A stretch of DNA of 64,000 nucleotides from CAUUJV01 sp963545565 (GTDB taxonomy: Bacteria > Actinomycetota > Actinomycetes > Actinomycetales > Bifidobacteriaceae): contig CAUUJV010000009.1 of the NCBI GenBank assembly GCA_963545565.1, forward strand, positions 8,239 through 72,238, given 5' to 3'. The translations under genes were made by a program, and so were the position numbers. The notes below the pieces were generated by a model, which did not search any database, had not been told where the DNA came from, and saw nothing but the letters and a program-made list of their open reading frames with translations. The first letter of the stretch is position 1. Every line of letters starts with the position of its first letter. Positions 54,919 through 63,837 of the stretch are shown piece after piece.

Positions 54919-56100
54919 CTACCGAGGAAAACGCAGTTCCAAACCACGCTGACGAGCATACTCCACAAGACTTGCGGGGTAGGTCAACTTAGCCTTCGTG
55001 CGAAGTTCGGCACAGTTTGTACAGCCAGCCAAAGCGAGAAGATTTTTAATCTCGTGTGACCATTGACATATAAGGCCGACAGTGCCATCAACCCCGTTGT
55101 TCATGATGGATTCAAGGAAAACTCCTGATAGCCCAACAACATCTGCTCCTAGCGCAAGATACTTCATCATATCGAGAGGGTTGCGAACTCCACCGGAGGC
55201 TACCACAGTAAGGAACTGCCCACTCATGGATCCTTGTATGGAACTTTGCGCAGCCACACTATTCTTTACCGAAACAGCTTCAATCACAGCTCTGAGAGTT
55301 GAGTTGCCCCAATCTTCCAGATATGCATAATCACTTTCTGCTGCACGTGCTCTACGAGCATTCTCAATCTGAATAAAGTTGGTACCGCCAGAGCCTGCAA
55401 CATCAACAATTCTCACACCAACATTATGCAGTGCGCGCACATTTTCGCGGCTAAGACCCATGCCAACTTCTTTAACAATAACCGGCACGTTCACAGAGTC
55501 TACGATATCTTCAATATTATTCAGCCACTGCGTAAAATCGTGACTACCTTCTGGCATTACAAGCTCTTGCGCTGCATTTAAGTGAATTTGCAAAGCACAA
55601 GCATCAACCGCATCAATAACCCTACGAGCACTTGCGGGAGTGTGCTCTGCTCCCAAATTCGCAATGAAATGTGCCGTTGGATGAGACTGGCGCAAAGCTT
55701 CATAATCTGCCTGAACCTCAGGCTTTTTCACCATAATGCTCATAGATCCAAGTGCCATAATCGTGTCGGTGCGCTCTGCAACGGTAGCGAGAAGATCATT
55801 GATTGCATTCGCTCTATCTGTACCGCCGGTCATTGCATTGATAAAAAACGGATGATCTTGCTTGACTCCAGCAAAGGTAACAGATGTATCTACATTGTTT
55901 GGAGCTACTCCCGGGAGAGCGTTGTGGATAAAGCGCGTTGCATCAAGCTCAGGCAAAGCCACATTATTCTCATGGAATTTATGAGCGAATTCGAGATGAT
56001 CATTTTTACGATTTCCGATAACAAGGCGATCATCACCAAGCATTTCAAAGTCAGGCTCAGTGTTCTCAAAGTCTTGAGTTTGCTCAATATTTTCAGTCAT
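54919..56100 (-). CDS. fni: Type 2 isopentenyl-diphosphate delta-isomerase
   Basis: FMN and NADPH-dependent enzyme converting isopentenyl to dimethylallyl diphosphate. The 393-residue protein has the N-terminal RKNDHLEFA, INAMTGGTDRANAIN, IVKEVGMGLSRENVRAL and SGGVRNPLDMMKYLALGADV. Its ATG overlaps the phosphomevalonate kinase stop by 8 bases. It is the last gene of the mevalonate operon. There is no type 1 isomerase in view. Confidence 0.93.
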   Translation of the reverse strand: MTENIEQTQDFENTEPDFEMLGDDRLVIGNRKNDHLEFAHKFHENNVALPELDATRFIHNALPGVAPNNVDTSVTFAGVKQDHPFFINAMTGGTDRANAINDLLATVAERTDTIMALGSMSIMVKKPEVQADYEALRQSHPTAHFIANLGAEHTPASARRVIDAVDACALQIHLNAAQELVMPEGSHDFTQWLNNIEDIVDSVNVPVIVKEVGMGLSRENVRALHNVGVRIVDVAGSGGTNFIQIENARRARAAESDYAYLEDWGNSTLRAVIEAVSVKNSVAAQSSIQGSMSGQFLTVVASGGVRNPLDMMKYLALGADVVGLSGVFLESIMNNGVDGTVGLICQWSHEIKNLLALAGCTNCAELRTKAKLTYPASLVEYARQRGLELRFPR

Positions 56101-57325
56101 TATTTTCACCAGTCAAAAATTCAGTCAAAAATTCGCAGTCTACTGGAATAATTCCAACATTCTTCCACGCTTTGCGCAAGCTTTCTAAAGAATGTGGAGA
56201 AATGGAGTCAGCACAAGCCATTGCAATAGCACAATCTCCACCACCAGCACCCGAGGACTTCGCAACAAAACCGCAGCTTTCCGCAATCTCACGCAGTCTT
56301 GTTAAAGCAGGAGTTTCCACCATGCCATCCGCGAGGTTCGATAAGCGTGTGATAAGTGCGCTCACCTCTGCATAATCATGTAGAAAAGCTTGCGAATCAC
56401 TGCGTTTTAAGGCATTCTTCATGCTCAAAACCAGCCGCTCAGAGTCAGCAAGAAAACGTCTAAATTCCTGTGCTTTATCCGTTTTTACGCGGTGCATTGC
56501 TGATACAAGATGAGCAGATGAAGCGGGAGTGGAAGTCCAGCCAACCGCAGTAATAATCTCGTGAGGCCATTTCATCACCTCTATTGTCAGCCCACTCCAA
56601 TCACGTGAAATATAGTTAAGCAGAGTCTCATTCTCGTCTTTTCGCATATTTATACTAGGGCGAATATAGAAAATTGGCTGAGCAAAAGCGCAACAGGCTA
56701 AATCACCGTATGAGCCGTTATCTCCTAGAAGCTGTTGAACATAGCAAGCAAGCTTAAAAACAATAGTATTATCAGCATTGCAGTCGGCGTTGCAATCAGC
56801 ATCGCATGCTTCGTTTGCTTTTCCAGATTTCTCAAGTACCCCACAGAAATCCAGAACTGCTTTAATTACACCAACAACTACAGCACCAGATGAGCCGAAA
56901 CCATATTTTTGCCCGTTTGCATCATTCAGGTGTGAATCTATACGAATATCGCAAGCCGTTGGCTTAACCCCACATTCTCGGACATACTCAAAAGCAACAC
57001 GAGCAGAAGTCTGTGCGAGAATCATTGGATCGGCAGAATCAAGAGTCCCGCCTACTGCCACAATATTTTCTGGAAATTGAGCTGAAAAAATAAGACTTGC
57101 CTGTAAAGCTAATTCTTCTGGTACTTGCTGACTTGCAGGAACAGCAGTGACTGTTAAAAAACGTGTGATAGGAACAAGAATTGCAGGTTTTCCAGCTACC
57201 ACAGCATATTCGCCAGCAATATACATCTTGCCGGGAACCTGAATGATTGTTTCACGTGAAACATTCGATTGATCTGAGGTGTTATCCAACATATCTCTCG
57301 TCAGGGATTGCTGTTCACTCTCCAT
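56093..57325 (-). CDS. Phosphomevalonate kinase
   Basis: GHMP kinase phosphorylating mevalonate 5-phosphate, 410 residues. It shows VPGKMYIAGEYAVVAGKPAI, the ATP loop YGFGSSGAVVVG and a C-terminal KSSGAGGGDCAIAMA motif. A Cys/Asp-rich insertion (ACDADCNADCNADN) lies near residue 190. The start is either the ATG at 57325, overlapping the mvaD end by 11 bases, or 57292. Together with its neighbours it completes mevalonate to isopentenyl diphosphate. Confidence 0.9.
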   Translation of the reverse strand: MESEQQSLTRDMLDNTSDQSNVSRETIIQVPGKMYIAGEYAVVAGKPAILVPITRFLTVTAVPASQQVPEELALQASLIFSAQFPENIVAVGGTLDSADPMILAQTSARVAFEYVRECGVKPTACDIRIDSHLNDANGQKYGFGSSGAVVVGVIKAVLDFCGVLEKSGKANEACDADCNADCNADNTIVFKLACYVQQLLGDNGSYGDLACCAFAQPIFYIRPSINMRKDENETLLNYISRDWSGLTIEVMKWPHEIITAVGWTSTPASSAHLVSAMHRVKTDKAQEFRRFLADSERLVLSMKNALKRSDSQAFLHDYAEVSALITRLSNLADGMVETPALTRLREIAESCGFVAKSSGAGGGDCAIAMACADSISPHSLESLRKAWKNVGIIPVDCEFLTEFLTGENND

Positions 57326-58382
57326 ACAGTTCGCCCCATTCTTGCTCTGAGAGTGAACGCGGAGCATCGCCTGAACGAGATGTAAAAATCTCTGCTTCAG
57401 GGAATGCGTTATGAAGTTTTTCTGCAACTTCCTCGGCTTGGCTTGAGCAGCATAAAACTTTGACGTTTGGACCGGCATCCATAGTGAAATAGGCTGGAAT
57501 GCCCCCCTCACGTAAGGCATGCACAAACTCAATAACTTCCCAGCTCTTAGAGGTCAGATATGTGATTGGAGGATTTGCAGAAAACATTGTTGCATGGAAT
57601 TTCATACAATTCGCTTCCATCGTCTCACCAATTTTTTCAAGATCATGCTTACACAAAGCATCTTTCAAAAGTGCTAAATCATGTTCTGAAGCAGATCTCC
57701 ACAAAGGATAGAACGAGGACGTTTCAACCGTGTGCTGCATGCCAATGCGGCTACTAATTTTCTTCTTTTTTGTGCTCAACGCAACAGCAATAAGAGCTAC
57801 ATCCCATTTACCATCATCTATAGGAACGGCATGAGAATCAGACCCATCAGCACAATAATCAACATCTGTTGGATTGCTTCCGTACGTCCACTCCACAAAT
57901 CCGCCAAAGATACTTCGAGTTGCAGAGCCAGAACCTTGGCGGGCGAAAGTTGAAAGCCTCTCATCATCAATTTGCTCAGTTAAACCATAAAGATCTCGTA
58001 AAGCCCATGCCAGAGCAGCAAAAGCAGAGGAAGAGCTTGCCAATCCCGCTGCAGTAGGCACATGATTGTAACTCTCCACACGAATTGCAGCGTTTTTTCG
58101 TGGATCGTCATCTACAAGCAAAGCCCTAAAAAGGTTAGCAAAATTTGTGATACGTTCCACAGCATTGTCTGTTTGCTTCTCGCCATCAAGATAGAACTCA
58201 TCGGTAGGATTGACTGTAGAGTCTGAAGCATTCAGTAGCGCCACCCGAGTGTCGGTATAAAGTGCATCAAGAGTTAGGGAAAGACTCGGACTTGTTGGCA
58301 AGAAAAGCTTTGTATCGCGTTTTCCCCAATATTTGATAAGGGCAATATTAGTGTGTGCTCGAACTGCAGCAGAACTATTCAC
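57315..58382 (-). CDS. mvaD: Diphosphomevalonate decarboxylase
   Basis: Uses ATP to decarboxylate mevalonate 5-diphosphate to isopentenyl diphosphate. The 355-residue protein has NIALIKYWGKRD, the ATP-binding PTAAGLASSSSAFAALA loop, GSGSATRSIFGGFVEW, and TMDAGPNVKVLC near the C-terminus. It overlaps mevalonate kinase by 8 bases and the next gene by 11, showing tight coupling. Confidence 0.95.
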   Translation of the reverse strand: MNSSAAVRAHTNIALIKYWGKRDTKLFLPTSPSLSLTLDALYTDTRVALLNASDSTVNPTDEFYLDGEKQTDNAVERITNFANLFRALLVDDDPRKNAAIRVESYNHVPTAAGLASSSSAFAALAWALRDLYGLTEQIDDERLSTFARQGSGSATRSIFGGFVEWTYGSNPTDVDYCADGSDSHAVPIDDGKWDVALIAVALSTKKKKISSRIGMQHTVETSSFYPLWRSASEHDLALLKDALCKHDLEKIGETMEANCMKFHATMFSANPPITYLTSKSWEVIEFVHALREGGIPAYFTMDAGPNVKVLCCSSQAEEVAEKLHNAFPEAEIFTSRSGDAPRSLSEQEWGELYGE

Positions 58383-59379
58383 TGACTGCCTCCTCTGTAA
58401 GAAATCCTCTATGAGAGCTTCGCGAATCTTTTAGAGGTAGTATCCATGTGTTTGTTGCACCAGAAACCATAAGAGCAGAAGATATTTTGCTGGCAGAATC
58501 ATTATCTGCAGCTAGAGCAATCATGCACCCGCCACGGCCACCACCTGTTAATTTTGCTCCAAGTGCTCCTGCCGAACGGGCTGCAGCCACAAGCTCATCG
58601 AGCTTAGGATCAGAAACTGTAAGAGCACACAGCACAGAATGCGCCTCATTCATCGCTACGCCAAGAGCACGAATATCGTTTGTTTTCAACGCTTGAGCAC
58701 AGACTTCAGTCAGCTCTCCTAACCGGTCAATACGCTCAGCAGTAATACGTGCAACACCGCGTTCAGAACTGTAGAGCAAATCATGAACTGCAGAAACTGC
58801 TTCTCGCGTGCCCCCTTTAATACCTGTGTCAGCAATTACAAGTACGCCATCGCACTCCACTTTGAAGTCAGAAAGCTCCTCACCACGCAAAAACCACACT
58901 GCGTTATCCGTTGCAGTTGTGGCTGCATCCATGCCTGAAGCATTCGAATGCGCAATATTTTCAGCAACTTGAGTGTAGTCAAAAACCTGTCGAGAAGTAA
59001 GGGTTACACCAGCAAATGCCGCCACCGCACGCACGATTGCCACTGCTACAGCCGCAGAAGACCCCATACCTCGTTCACGCGGAATCTGCGAAGTGATAAT
59101 AAGATCAAAGCCGTTGCTAATCAACCCCTGCGAGCGCAAAACTCGAATCAGCTCTTTAATGTTGTCTAAAGACTGGGGAGCATCCGCCAACAAGCCGCTG
59201 AAGTACTCGCAATCAATGGTGATTTCGCTAGAGTCTGGATTCGTATGTGGAACCAAAGTTGCTTCAATGGTTGCGGACGCTAGCGGAAGCACAATGGCCG
59301 GCTTGAAGTGAACGGCAGAATGCTCACCAATTAAGATGATTTTGCCGTGCGCCGTACCCACATAAGAGGTCATGGTCAT
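58375..59379 (-). CDS. mvk: Mevalonate kinase
   Basis: First enzyme of the operon, phosphorylating mevalonate. The 334-residue GHMP kinase has GKIILIGEHSAVHFKPAI, the ATP loop RGMGSSAAVAVAIVRA and AKLTGGGRGGCMIALA. The start may be ATG 59379 or the one two codons later. The upper mevalonate genes (mvaA, mvaS) are not in this window and must be elsewhere. Confidence 0.94.
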   Translation of the reverse strand: MTMTSYVGTAHGKIILIGEHSAVHFKPAIVLPLASATIEATLVPHTNPDSSEITIDCEYFSGLLADAPQSLDNIKELIRVLRSQGLISNGFDLIITSQIPRERGMGSSAAVAVAIVRAVAAFAGVTLTSRQVFDYTQVAENIAHSNASGMDAATTATDNAVWFLRGEELSDFKVECDGVLVIADTGIKGGTREAVSAVHDLLYSSERGVARITAERIDRLGELTEVCAQALKTNDIRALGVAMNEAHSVLCALTVSDPKLDELVAAARSAGALGAKLTGGGRGGCMIALAADNDSASKISSALMVSGATNTWILPLKDSRSSHRGFLTEEAVSE

Positions 59380-59410
59380 AATCAGCCACTCTATTACGAA
59401 ATATTGGTTC

Positions 59411-59440
59411 AAAAAGCGTTTTCTGCACACATGCGCAGAA
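59411..59440 (-). terminator. Possible terminator of the nitrite reductase gene
   Basis: On the minus strand TTCTGC pairs with GCAGAA, an 8-base loop between, then AACGC and TTTTT. The stem is short and spaced from the T-run, so confidence is low. Confidence 0.35.
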
Positions 59441-59458
59441 TCACTACTCACTAACTTT

Positions 59459-60991
59459 TTATTCAGTTACCTTTATGATTCCGTGTTGACCTTTTTCAGC
59501 GTAGCTCATGACGTGGTTCACGAAGGAATACGACCCTGCAGTTTTGAAAGTCATTTCTACAAATCCACCTTGCGCTGCCGCTAATGGCAATACTTGCGCA
59601 GCCGTTGTAGATGATTCTGATGACCCACTTGAAGATTGTGAATCTTGACCAACTCCGTCTTTTACAGAGTATTGACCTTCACCAAAGACTGTAGAGAATT
59701 GCGTGCCAACCACGTGGAAAGAAAGATCCTCATTCGGGCCTGCATTGAGAACCCATATGCGAACCTTCTCACCCGCTTTTGCTGCAAGCGGATGCTCATC
59801 ATACTGGAATGCTCGGCCGTTGAAGGTCATAATATCTGGTGTTAAGGCTGAAATTTTGGCTGCGTCAGCTAGCCCATCGTTCTCCCCTAAATACATTTCT
59901 GATGCGACGAGCACATATTCACGGTCTACTTGTTCGAGCCCACCTTTTGGCTCGATTATTACAGCACCGTGCATACCATTTGCAATATGGTTGCTCATAG
60001 GGGATGTTGAGCAGTGATACATCCAGATTCCTGCACTCGACGCAGTAAATGTGTACTCAAGTTTTTCACCAGGAGAGATTGATTTCATAGCCGTATCTGG
60101 TGACGCATCATCACCTGCATGGAAGTCAATGGAGTGTTCTTCAGTTCCCTTATTCACCAGTGTGATGTGGAATGTATCACCTACTTCTCCGCGTAAAACC
60201 GGCCCTGGCGCTGTTCCGTTAAAGTACATGCGTTTTTGCGTCACACCATTGGAGATGGTCATCTTTCCTTCAGTGACGGTCATAGTGTAATAGCGATCTG
60301 TACCGGATGCTCCTGTAAGTTCCGGCATATTAGCGTCATATGCTTTTGATTTCTTAGCTTGCTTATGTAGCGCTGAGTAAGAAGGCGTCTCAACATCGTT
60401 TGACTGCGAATTATTCGATTGCAAACCTGACGGAGTCTGGTTTGACGATGCCGAGTTCAAAGTGTTTGAAGAAGAACTTTCCGCTGAAGATCCGGTGGCC
60501 GCTACGCTCAGGGTCATGCCCATTTGACGGTGCCCTGCGACTGAGCACCATCCTTGCATATTTGCACTAATTACGCCCACACTGACTGTGGCTGTGCCTC
60601 CTGGAGTAACGCGACCTGTTGTTGCGCCGTTTGCCATCACTAAATCATGCTGCTGGTTACCAGTGTTATGGAATTTAATCACTAGCTTATTGCCTGCTGG
60701 AACTTTGATGTTGGACGGCGTAAACGACATTCCGTCGGTTCCTACCGAAATTTTTGCAGTAGTGGTCTTGCCTGTGGGAGTGACTGTTGTTGCTGAACTG
60801 TTTGAGATATTTGAAGTATTCGAGGTATTCAAGACCGCACTTGTTGTGGAGCTTTGTACTGCTAGAGACGGATTCACCATGACGGTAACAACGCACAGTG
60901 CAACTACAACAGCTACTACGACTGAGCACCATGCAAAACGCATAAGAAATTTTCTGGAGTCATGCTTTCCTTCGGTACGAACTGACAGCAT
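59459..60991 (-). CDS. Copper nitrite reductase (AniA/NirK type) with extra N-terminal cupredoxin
   Basis: Predicted to reduce nitrite to nitric oxide outside the membrane. The 510 residues comprise an N-terminal membrane anchor or signal (about 18-40), a Ser/Thr linker, a cupredoxin domain (about 78-165) with ligands His115, Cys149, His154 and Met159, and a second linker. Two catalytic cupredoxin domains follow. Type 1 ligands are His286, Cys327, His335 and Met340 (YHCSTSPMSNHIANGM). Type 2 ligands are His291, His326 and His493, with Asp289 and His426 in place for proton delivery. Ribosome binding site GGAGGGG. It is directly preceded by the NnrS-like gene. Confidence 0.88.
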   Translation of the reverse strand: MLSVRTEGKHDSRKFLMRFAWCSVVVAVVVALCVVTVMVNPSLAVQSSTTSAVLNTSNTSNISNSSATTVTPTGKTTTAKISVGTDGMSFTPSNIKVPAGNKLVIKFHNTGNQQHDLVMANGATTGRVTPGGTATVSVGVISANMQGWCSVAGHRQMGMTLSVAATGSSAESSSSNTLNSASSNQTPSGLQSNNSQSNDVETPSYSALHKQAKKSKAYDANMPELTGASGTDRYYTMTVTEGKMTISNGVTQKRMYFNGTAPGPVLRGEVGDTFHITLVNKGTEEHSIDFHAGDDASPDTAMKSISPGEKLEYTFTASSAGIWMYHCSTSPMSNHIANGMHGAVIIEPKGGLEQVDREYVLVASEMYLGENDGLADAAKISALTPDIMTFNGRAFQYDEHPLAAKAGEKVRIWVLNAGPNEDLSFHVVGTQFSTVFGEGQYSVKDGVGQDSQSSSGSSESSTTAAQVLPLAAAQGGFVEMTFKTAGSYSFVNHVMSYAEKGQHGIIKVTE

Positions 60992-62236
60992 TTATTTCCC
61001 CTCCGCAATCTGTGATGCTTCTTTTTCACGCTCAAGATCCATGTGCACTCGACGAGCAGCTTTACGAGATCCATAAATCGTCAATCCCACAATGCAAATC
61101 ATTAAGCATAGAACGCCAGCAACGTTGATCGCATCACCCACTTGCCATAGAAGCGTTACAGTCTGCACAGTGCCTATGAAACGCAGTAAAAGTCCTAGTT
61201 GCAAAATTCCCCATGGAATCCAAATCACCCAATGGTAAGGCATTGGACGGCGCACAATTGCTGGCACAATGACGCATACGTGAGCCGCAACCATGGAGAG
61301 AACGAAACCAATAGCGAGGGCGTGAATCGAAAAATCAGCCCAATAATCAGTGCCCCCATTAGGTGCGAAAACCCATACTAGGCTGGCTAAAATTGCCCAC
61401 ACATACCCCACCAACATGCAGGTTCCCATGAATCCAGTCAGCCGTGGCTTGTTCCACGTGCGACGAGCCGTGTCGTTAATCAGCATGGTGACGAGGAGTA
61501 CACCCATTGAAAGGCCGAAGCAAACAAAGCCAATCGAAGGCATCATCAATTGAATTGGTAGACTCAAAACTATTGCAATTGTTGCACTCAGTAGGGTTGG
61601 TTCAACATGACCGTCAAGTACTGTGGCATGAGAGAGCTCTAGTCGTTCTCCTACGATTGTCAGCGTTAAAAACACCATCCACCATGGTGCGAGAATGCTG
61701 GCGTTAATACCCCGCGCCCACAACGCAGCACCACAAAATCCCACGAATGAACCCATTACTTGAATAATCACCGACATGGAATGTTGGCGGAACCATATGC
61801 CTATGTAAACAGCACTCAGCATAAGCATCGATAAAGCCCACAATGTTGCTGGGTACAACTGCCACACGGCGGGCATAGGTACGATTCGCAACATTTCACC
61901 CATGAATACGAACACGCCAAGGGCACTTAAAATCGGAGCAATAAAACCCCATTTAGGTTTGGAAGCACTTCCAGCACGAAACGCCACCGAACGTTCCATA
62001 GAAATAGCTGTTCCTAAAAACCCAAAAACCATAATTGCGCCATGAGCATCAGCTAGTGGAGCGCGATTAATAATCGTTGGCAAATTTGAGCGAGAAAGAG
62101 CTGCAACTGTTCCTGCAATTGCTGCAATCCCTGCAAAAAGAAGAATCACAAACCGATGCCACGGAAACTTTGTTCTGTGACCAGCTCTACGCACAGAATT
62201 AATAGAATCAAAAGATTCTTTACTCACTTTTGCCAT
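60992..62236 (-). CDS. NnrS-like polytopic membrane protein
   Basis: A 414-residue protein with about 12 hydrophobic segments. The LADAHGAIMVFGFLGTAISM segment and several later membrane histidines (for example SIHALAIGF and AAHVCVIVP) resemble the NnrS family, heme- and copper-containing proteins linked to nitric oxide stress. Its stop is directly followed by the nitrite reductase ATG, so the pair is an operon. Function is inferred from this pairing; similarity to NnrS is judged by eye only. Confidence 0.68.
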   Translation of the reverse strand: MAKVSKESFDSINSVRRAGHRTKFPWHRFVILLFAGIAAIAGTVAALSRSNLPTIINRAPLADAHGAIMVFGFLGTAISMERSVAFRAGSASKPKWGFIAPILSALGVFVFMGEMLRIVPMPAVWQLYPATLWALSMLMLSAVYIGIWFRQHSMSVIIQVMGSFVGFCGAALWARGINASILAPWWMVFLTLTIVGERLELSHATVLDGHVEPTLLSATIAIVLSLPIQLMMPSIGFVCFGLSMGVLLVTMLINDTARRTWNKPRLTGFMGTCMLVGYVWAILASLVWVFAPNGGTDYWADFSIHALAIGFVLSMVAAHVCVIVPAIVRRPMPYHWVIWIPWGILQLGLLLRFIGTVQTVTLLWQVGDAINVAGVLCLMICIVGLTIYGSRKAARRVHMDLEREKEASQIAEGK

Positions 62237-62358
62237 TAAAAACCTTGCTCTTCGCGCTCTTTAAAACGACACTCTTTAACATGTTTAGCGTGCCTTAGCT
62301 TTGTGTTAAGCCTCTTTTTCTATATCTCATTGTGCCCCATTCGCTGCACAATTTCTAT

Positions 62359-62411
62359 AAAAAATCCCGTCATATTCCGCGAAGTTGCACATGAAACGGA
62401 ATATGACGGGA
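62359..62411 (-). terminator. Strong terminator after the metal-binding lipoprotein gene
   Basis: A perfect 15-bp stem (62365-62379 with 62397-62411) around a 17-base loop is followed on the minus strand by TTTTTT. Confidence 0.9.
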
Positions 62412-62479
62412 AGATTACGCTATGACTAATCCAGAGGAGTTCAAACCAGATGAGTCATAGCAAGTTTTTTTGAAGCTGC

Positions 62480-63400
62480 TTACTTTACTGCGCTCTCAAC
62501 TTGTGCAGTAATAGCAGTCATCCATTCAGCCAAAGTTGAATACTTCTTAGGCATAGATTCAGTGATATGAATCAATGCCACGTTGCCTTTCTCTGCAGCT
62601 TTTTCAACAAGCTTCGTGGTGTCATCAGCTTCCTGATCATTCACGAAAAGCAGCTTGATTTCACCGTTTTCAAGAGAAGAAGTAAATTCACTAATATCTG
62701 CTGGTGCAGGCTCAGACTCATTGGCAACAGCTTGAGCAAATCCAGTTGGAGTTGCATCCTTAAGGCCGAGATCTTCAGCTAAGTAGGCTGCTACAGCTTC
62801 AGTTGCTGCATATGAGGAACCATTGAGCTTACTTGCCACGGAGCTCATCGTTTCAGAGAGCTTTGATTCCTTAGTCTTCCAAGCGTCGTACTGCTTAGTA
62901 AAGTACTTTGCATCAGTAGGATCTGCCTTCTTATAAGCTGCTAAGAGCTTCTTCGCTGCTGCTGCGCGTGCTTCAGAATCAAACCAAATATGCGGATTTT
63001 CACCATCCTTAACACCTGCAGCATCAGCAACATCAATCACTGCAGCCTTAGTGTCTTTTGCAGCTTTACTAGCCCAGGAATCATAGTCAGCACCGTTGTA
63101 AATGGTGACATTTGCCGAGCTGAATTTTGCAATATCGGAAGTGCTTGGTTCATACTCGTGAGCTTCAACATTTGGGTTGCTCAAGATTGACGTGACTTTT
63201 ACCTTATTGCCACCAATCTCTTTTGCCAATGATCCCCACTGGTTCACGCTTGCAATCACATTGACTGACTTACCGTTTGCACTACTTGAGCTGTTCGCAG
63301 TACCCGAGCACGCTGCCATGGAGAACACCAAACCTGCTCCCAGTAAGCCACTGAAAGCCGCCTTAGCAACTCGTGCAACGCCAAATTTAACGTTGTTCAT
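62480..63400 (-). CDS. Zinc/manganese-type ABC transporter substrate-binding lipoprotein
   Basis: Solute-binding protein of the TroA/ZnuA cluster (family 9), 306 residues. It has a lipoprotein signal with Cys near residue 32 (SMAACSG) and NVIASVNQWGSLAKEIGG. The His of AHEYEPSTSD, the His of NPHIWFD and acidic residues in EPAPADISEF and NDQEADD complete a metal site. The usual His-rich loop of ZnuA is absent. The permease and ATPase genes are not adjacent; the gene ends at a strong terminator and is transcribed alone. Two palindromes upstream suggest control by a metalloregulator. Confidence 0.9.
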   Translation of the reverse strand: MNNVKFGVARVAKAAFSGLLGAGLVFSMAACSGTANSSSSANGKSVNVIASVNQWGSLAKEIGGNKVKVTSILSNPNVEAHEYEPSTSDIAKFSSANVTIYNGADYDSWASKAAKDTKAAVIDVADAAGVKDGENPHIWFDSEARAAAAKKLLAAYKKADPTDAKYFTKQYDAWKTKESKLSETMSSVASKLNGSSYAATEAVAAYLAEDLGLKDATPTGFAQAVANESEPAPADISEFTSSLENGEIKLLFVNDQEADDTTKLVEKAAEKGNVALIHITESMPKKYSTLAEWMTAITAQVESAVK

Positions 63401-63522
63401 TTTTATCCTTCCGTCTCCAGCCCTCAGCCAGAATTTCTCTCATATGCACCCTCAATCGCACACGGCAGAAGTTGCCGTCATTTCAGCGCCATATTCTTCG
63501 AGAGTGCAACTTTTTAAGAATC

Positions 63523-63566
63523 GTTATCAATAACTATATACTATAGTATTGATATTGATTATCAAT
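63523..63566. promoter_or_regulatory. Candidate metalloregulator operators
   Basis: Two palindromes, GTTAT-CA-ATAAC (63523-63534) and ATTGAT-T-ATCAAT (63554-63566), lie in a very A/T-rich stretch about 120-165 bases upstream of the metal-binding lipoprotein start. They resemble Fur/Zur-like boxes in composition. The remaining gene-free sequence from 63567 to 63738 shows nothing clear. Confidence 0.45.
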
Positions 63567-63738
63567 TGACGTTTTGCTCTTTACACATTCATAGTTAGAT
63601 CACGAAAAACTGGATATCAAATGAACAACGTAAAATTGAGCAACGTTTAGGGCCATATTCAATAGAAATCTTTTACAACTATCTAATAAAAAAATGAAGG
63701 AAAGAGACGAATTATCGAGACTTACCGAATAATCTCGC

Positions 63739-63783
63739 AAAAAACTATGAGGCACTCTTATACACTAAGAGCACCCCATAGTT
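63739..63783 (-). terminator. Terminator of the LAKTG surface protein gene
   Basis: An 18-bp stem (63743-63760 with 63766-63783) is perfect on the minus-strand transcript if three G-U pairs are allowed, and a run of T follows. On the plus-strand transcript the three positions would be A-C mismatches, which fixes the orientation. Confidence 0.88.
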
Positions 63784-63837
63784 AATCAAAACATATACGT
63801 ATCAGTTTCATAGTAAAGCACTGATACATATATATTC

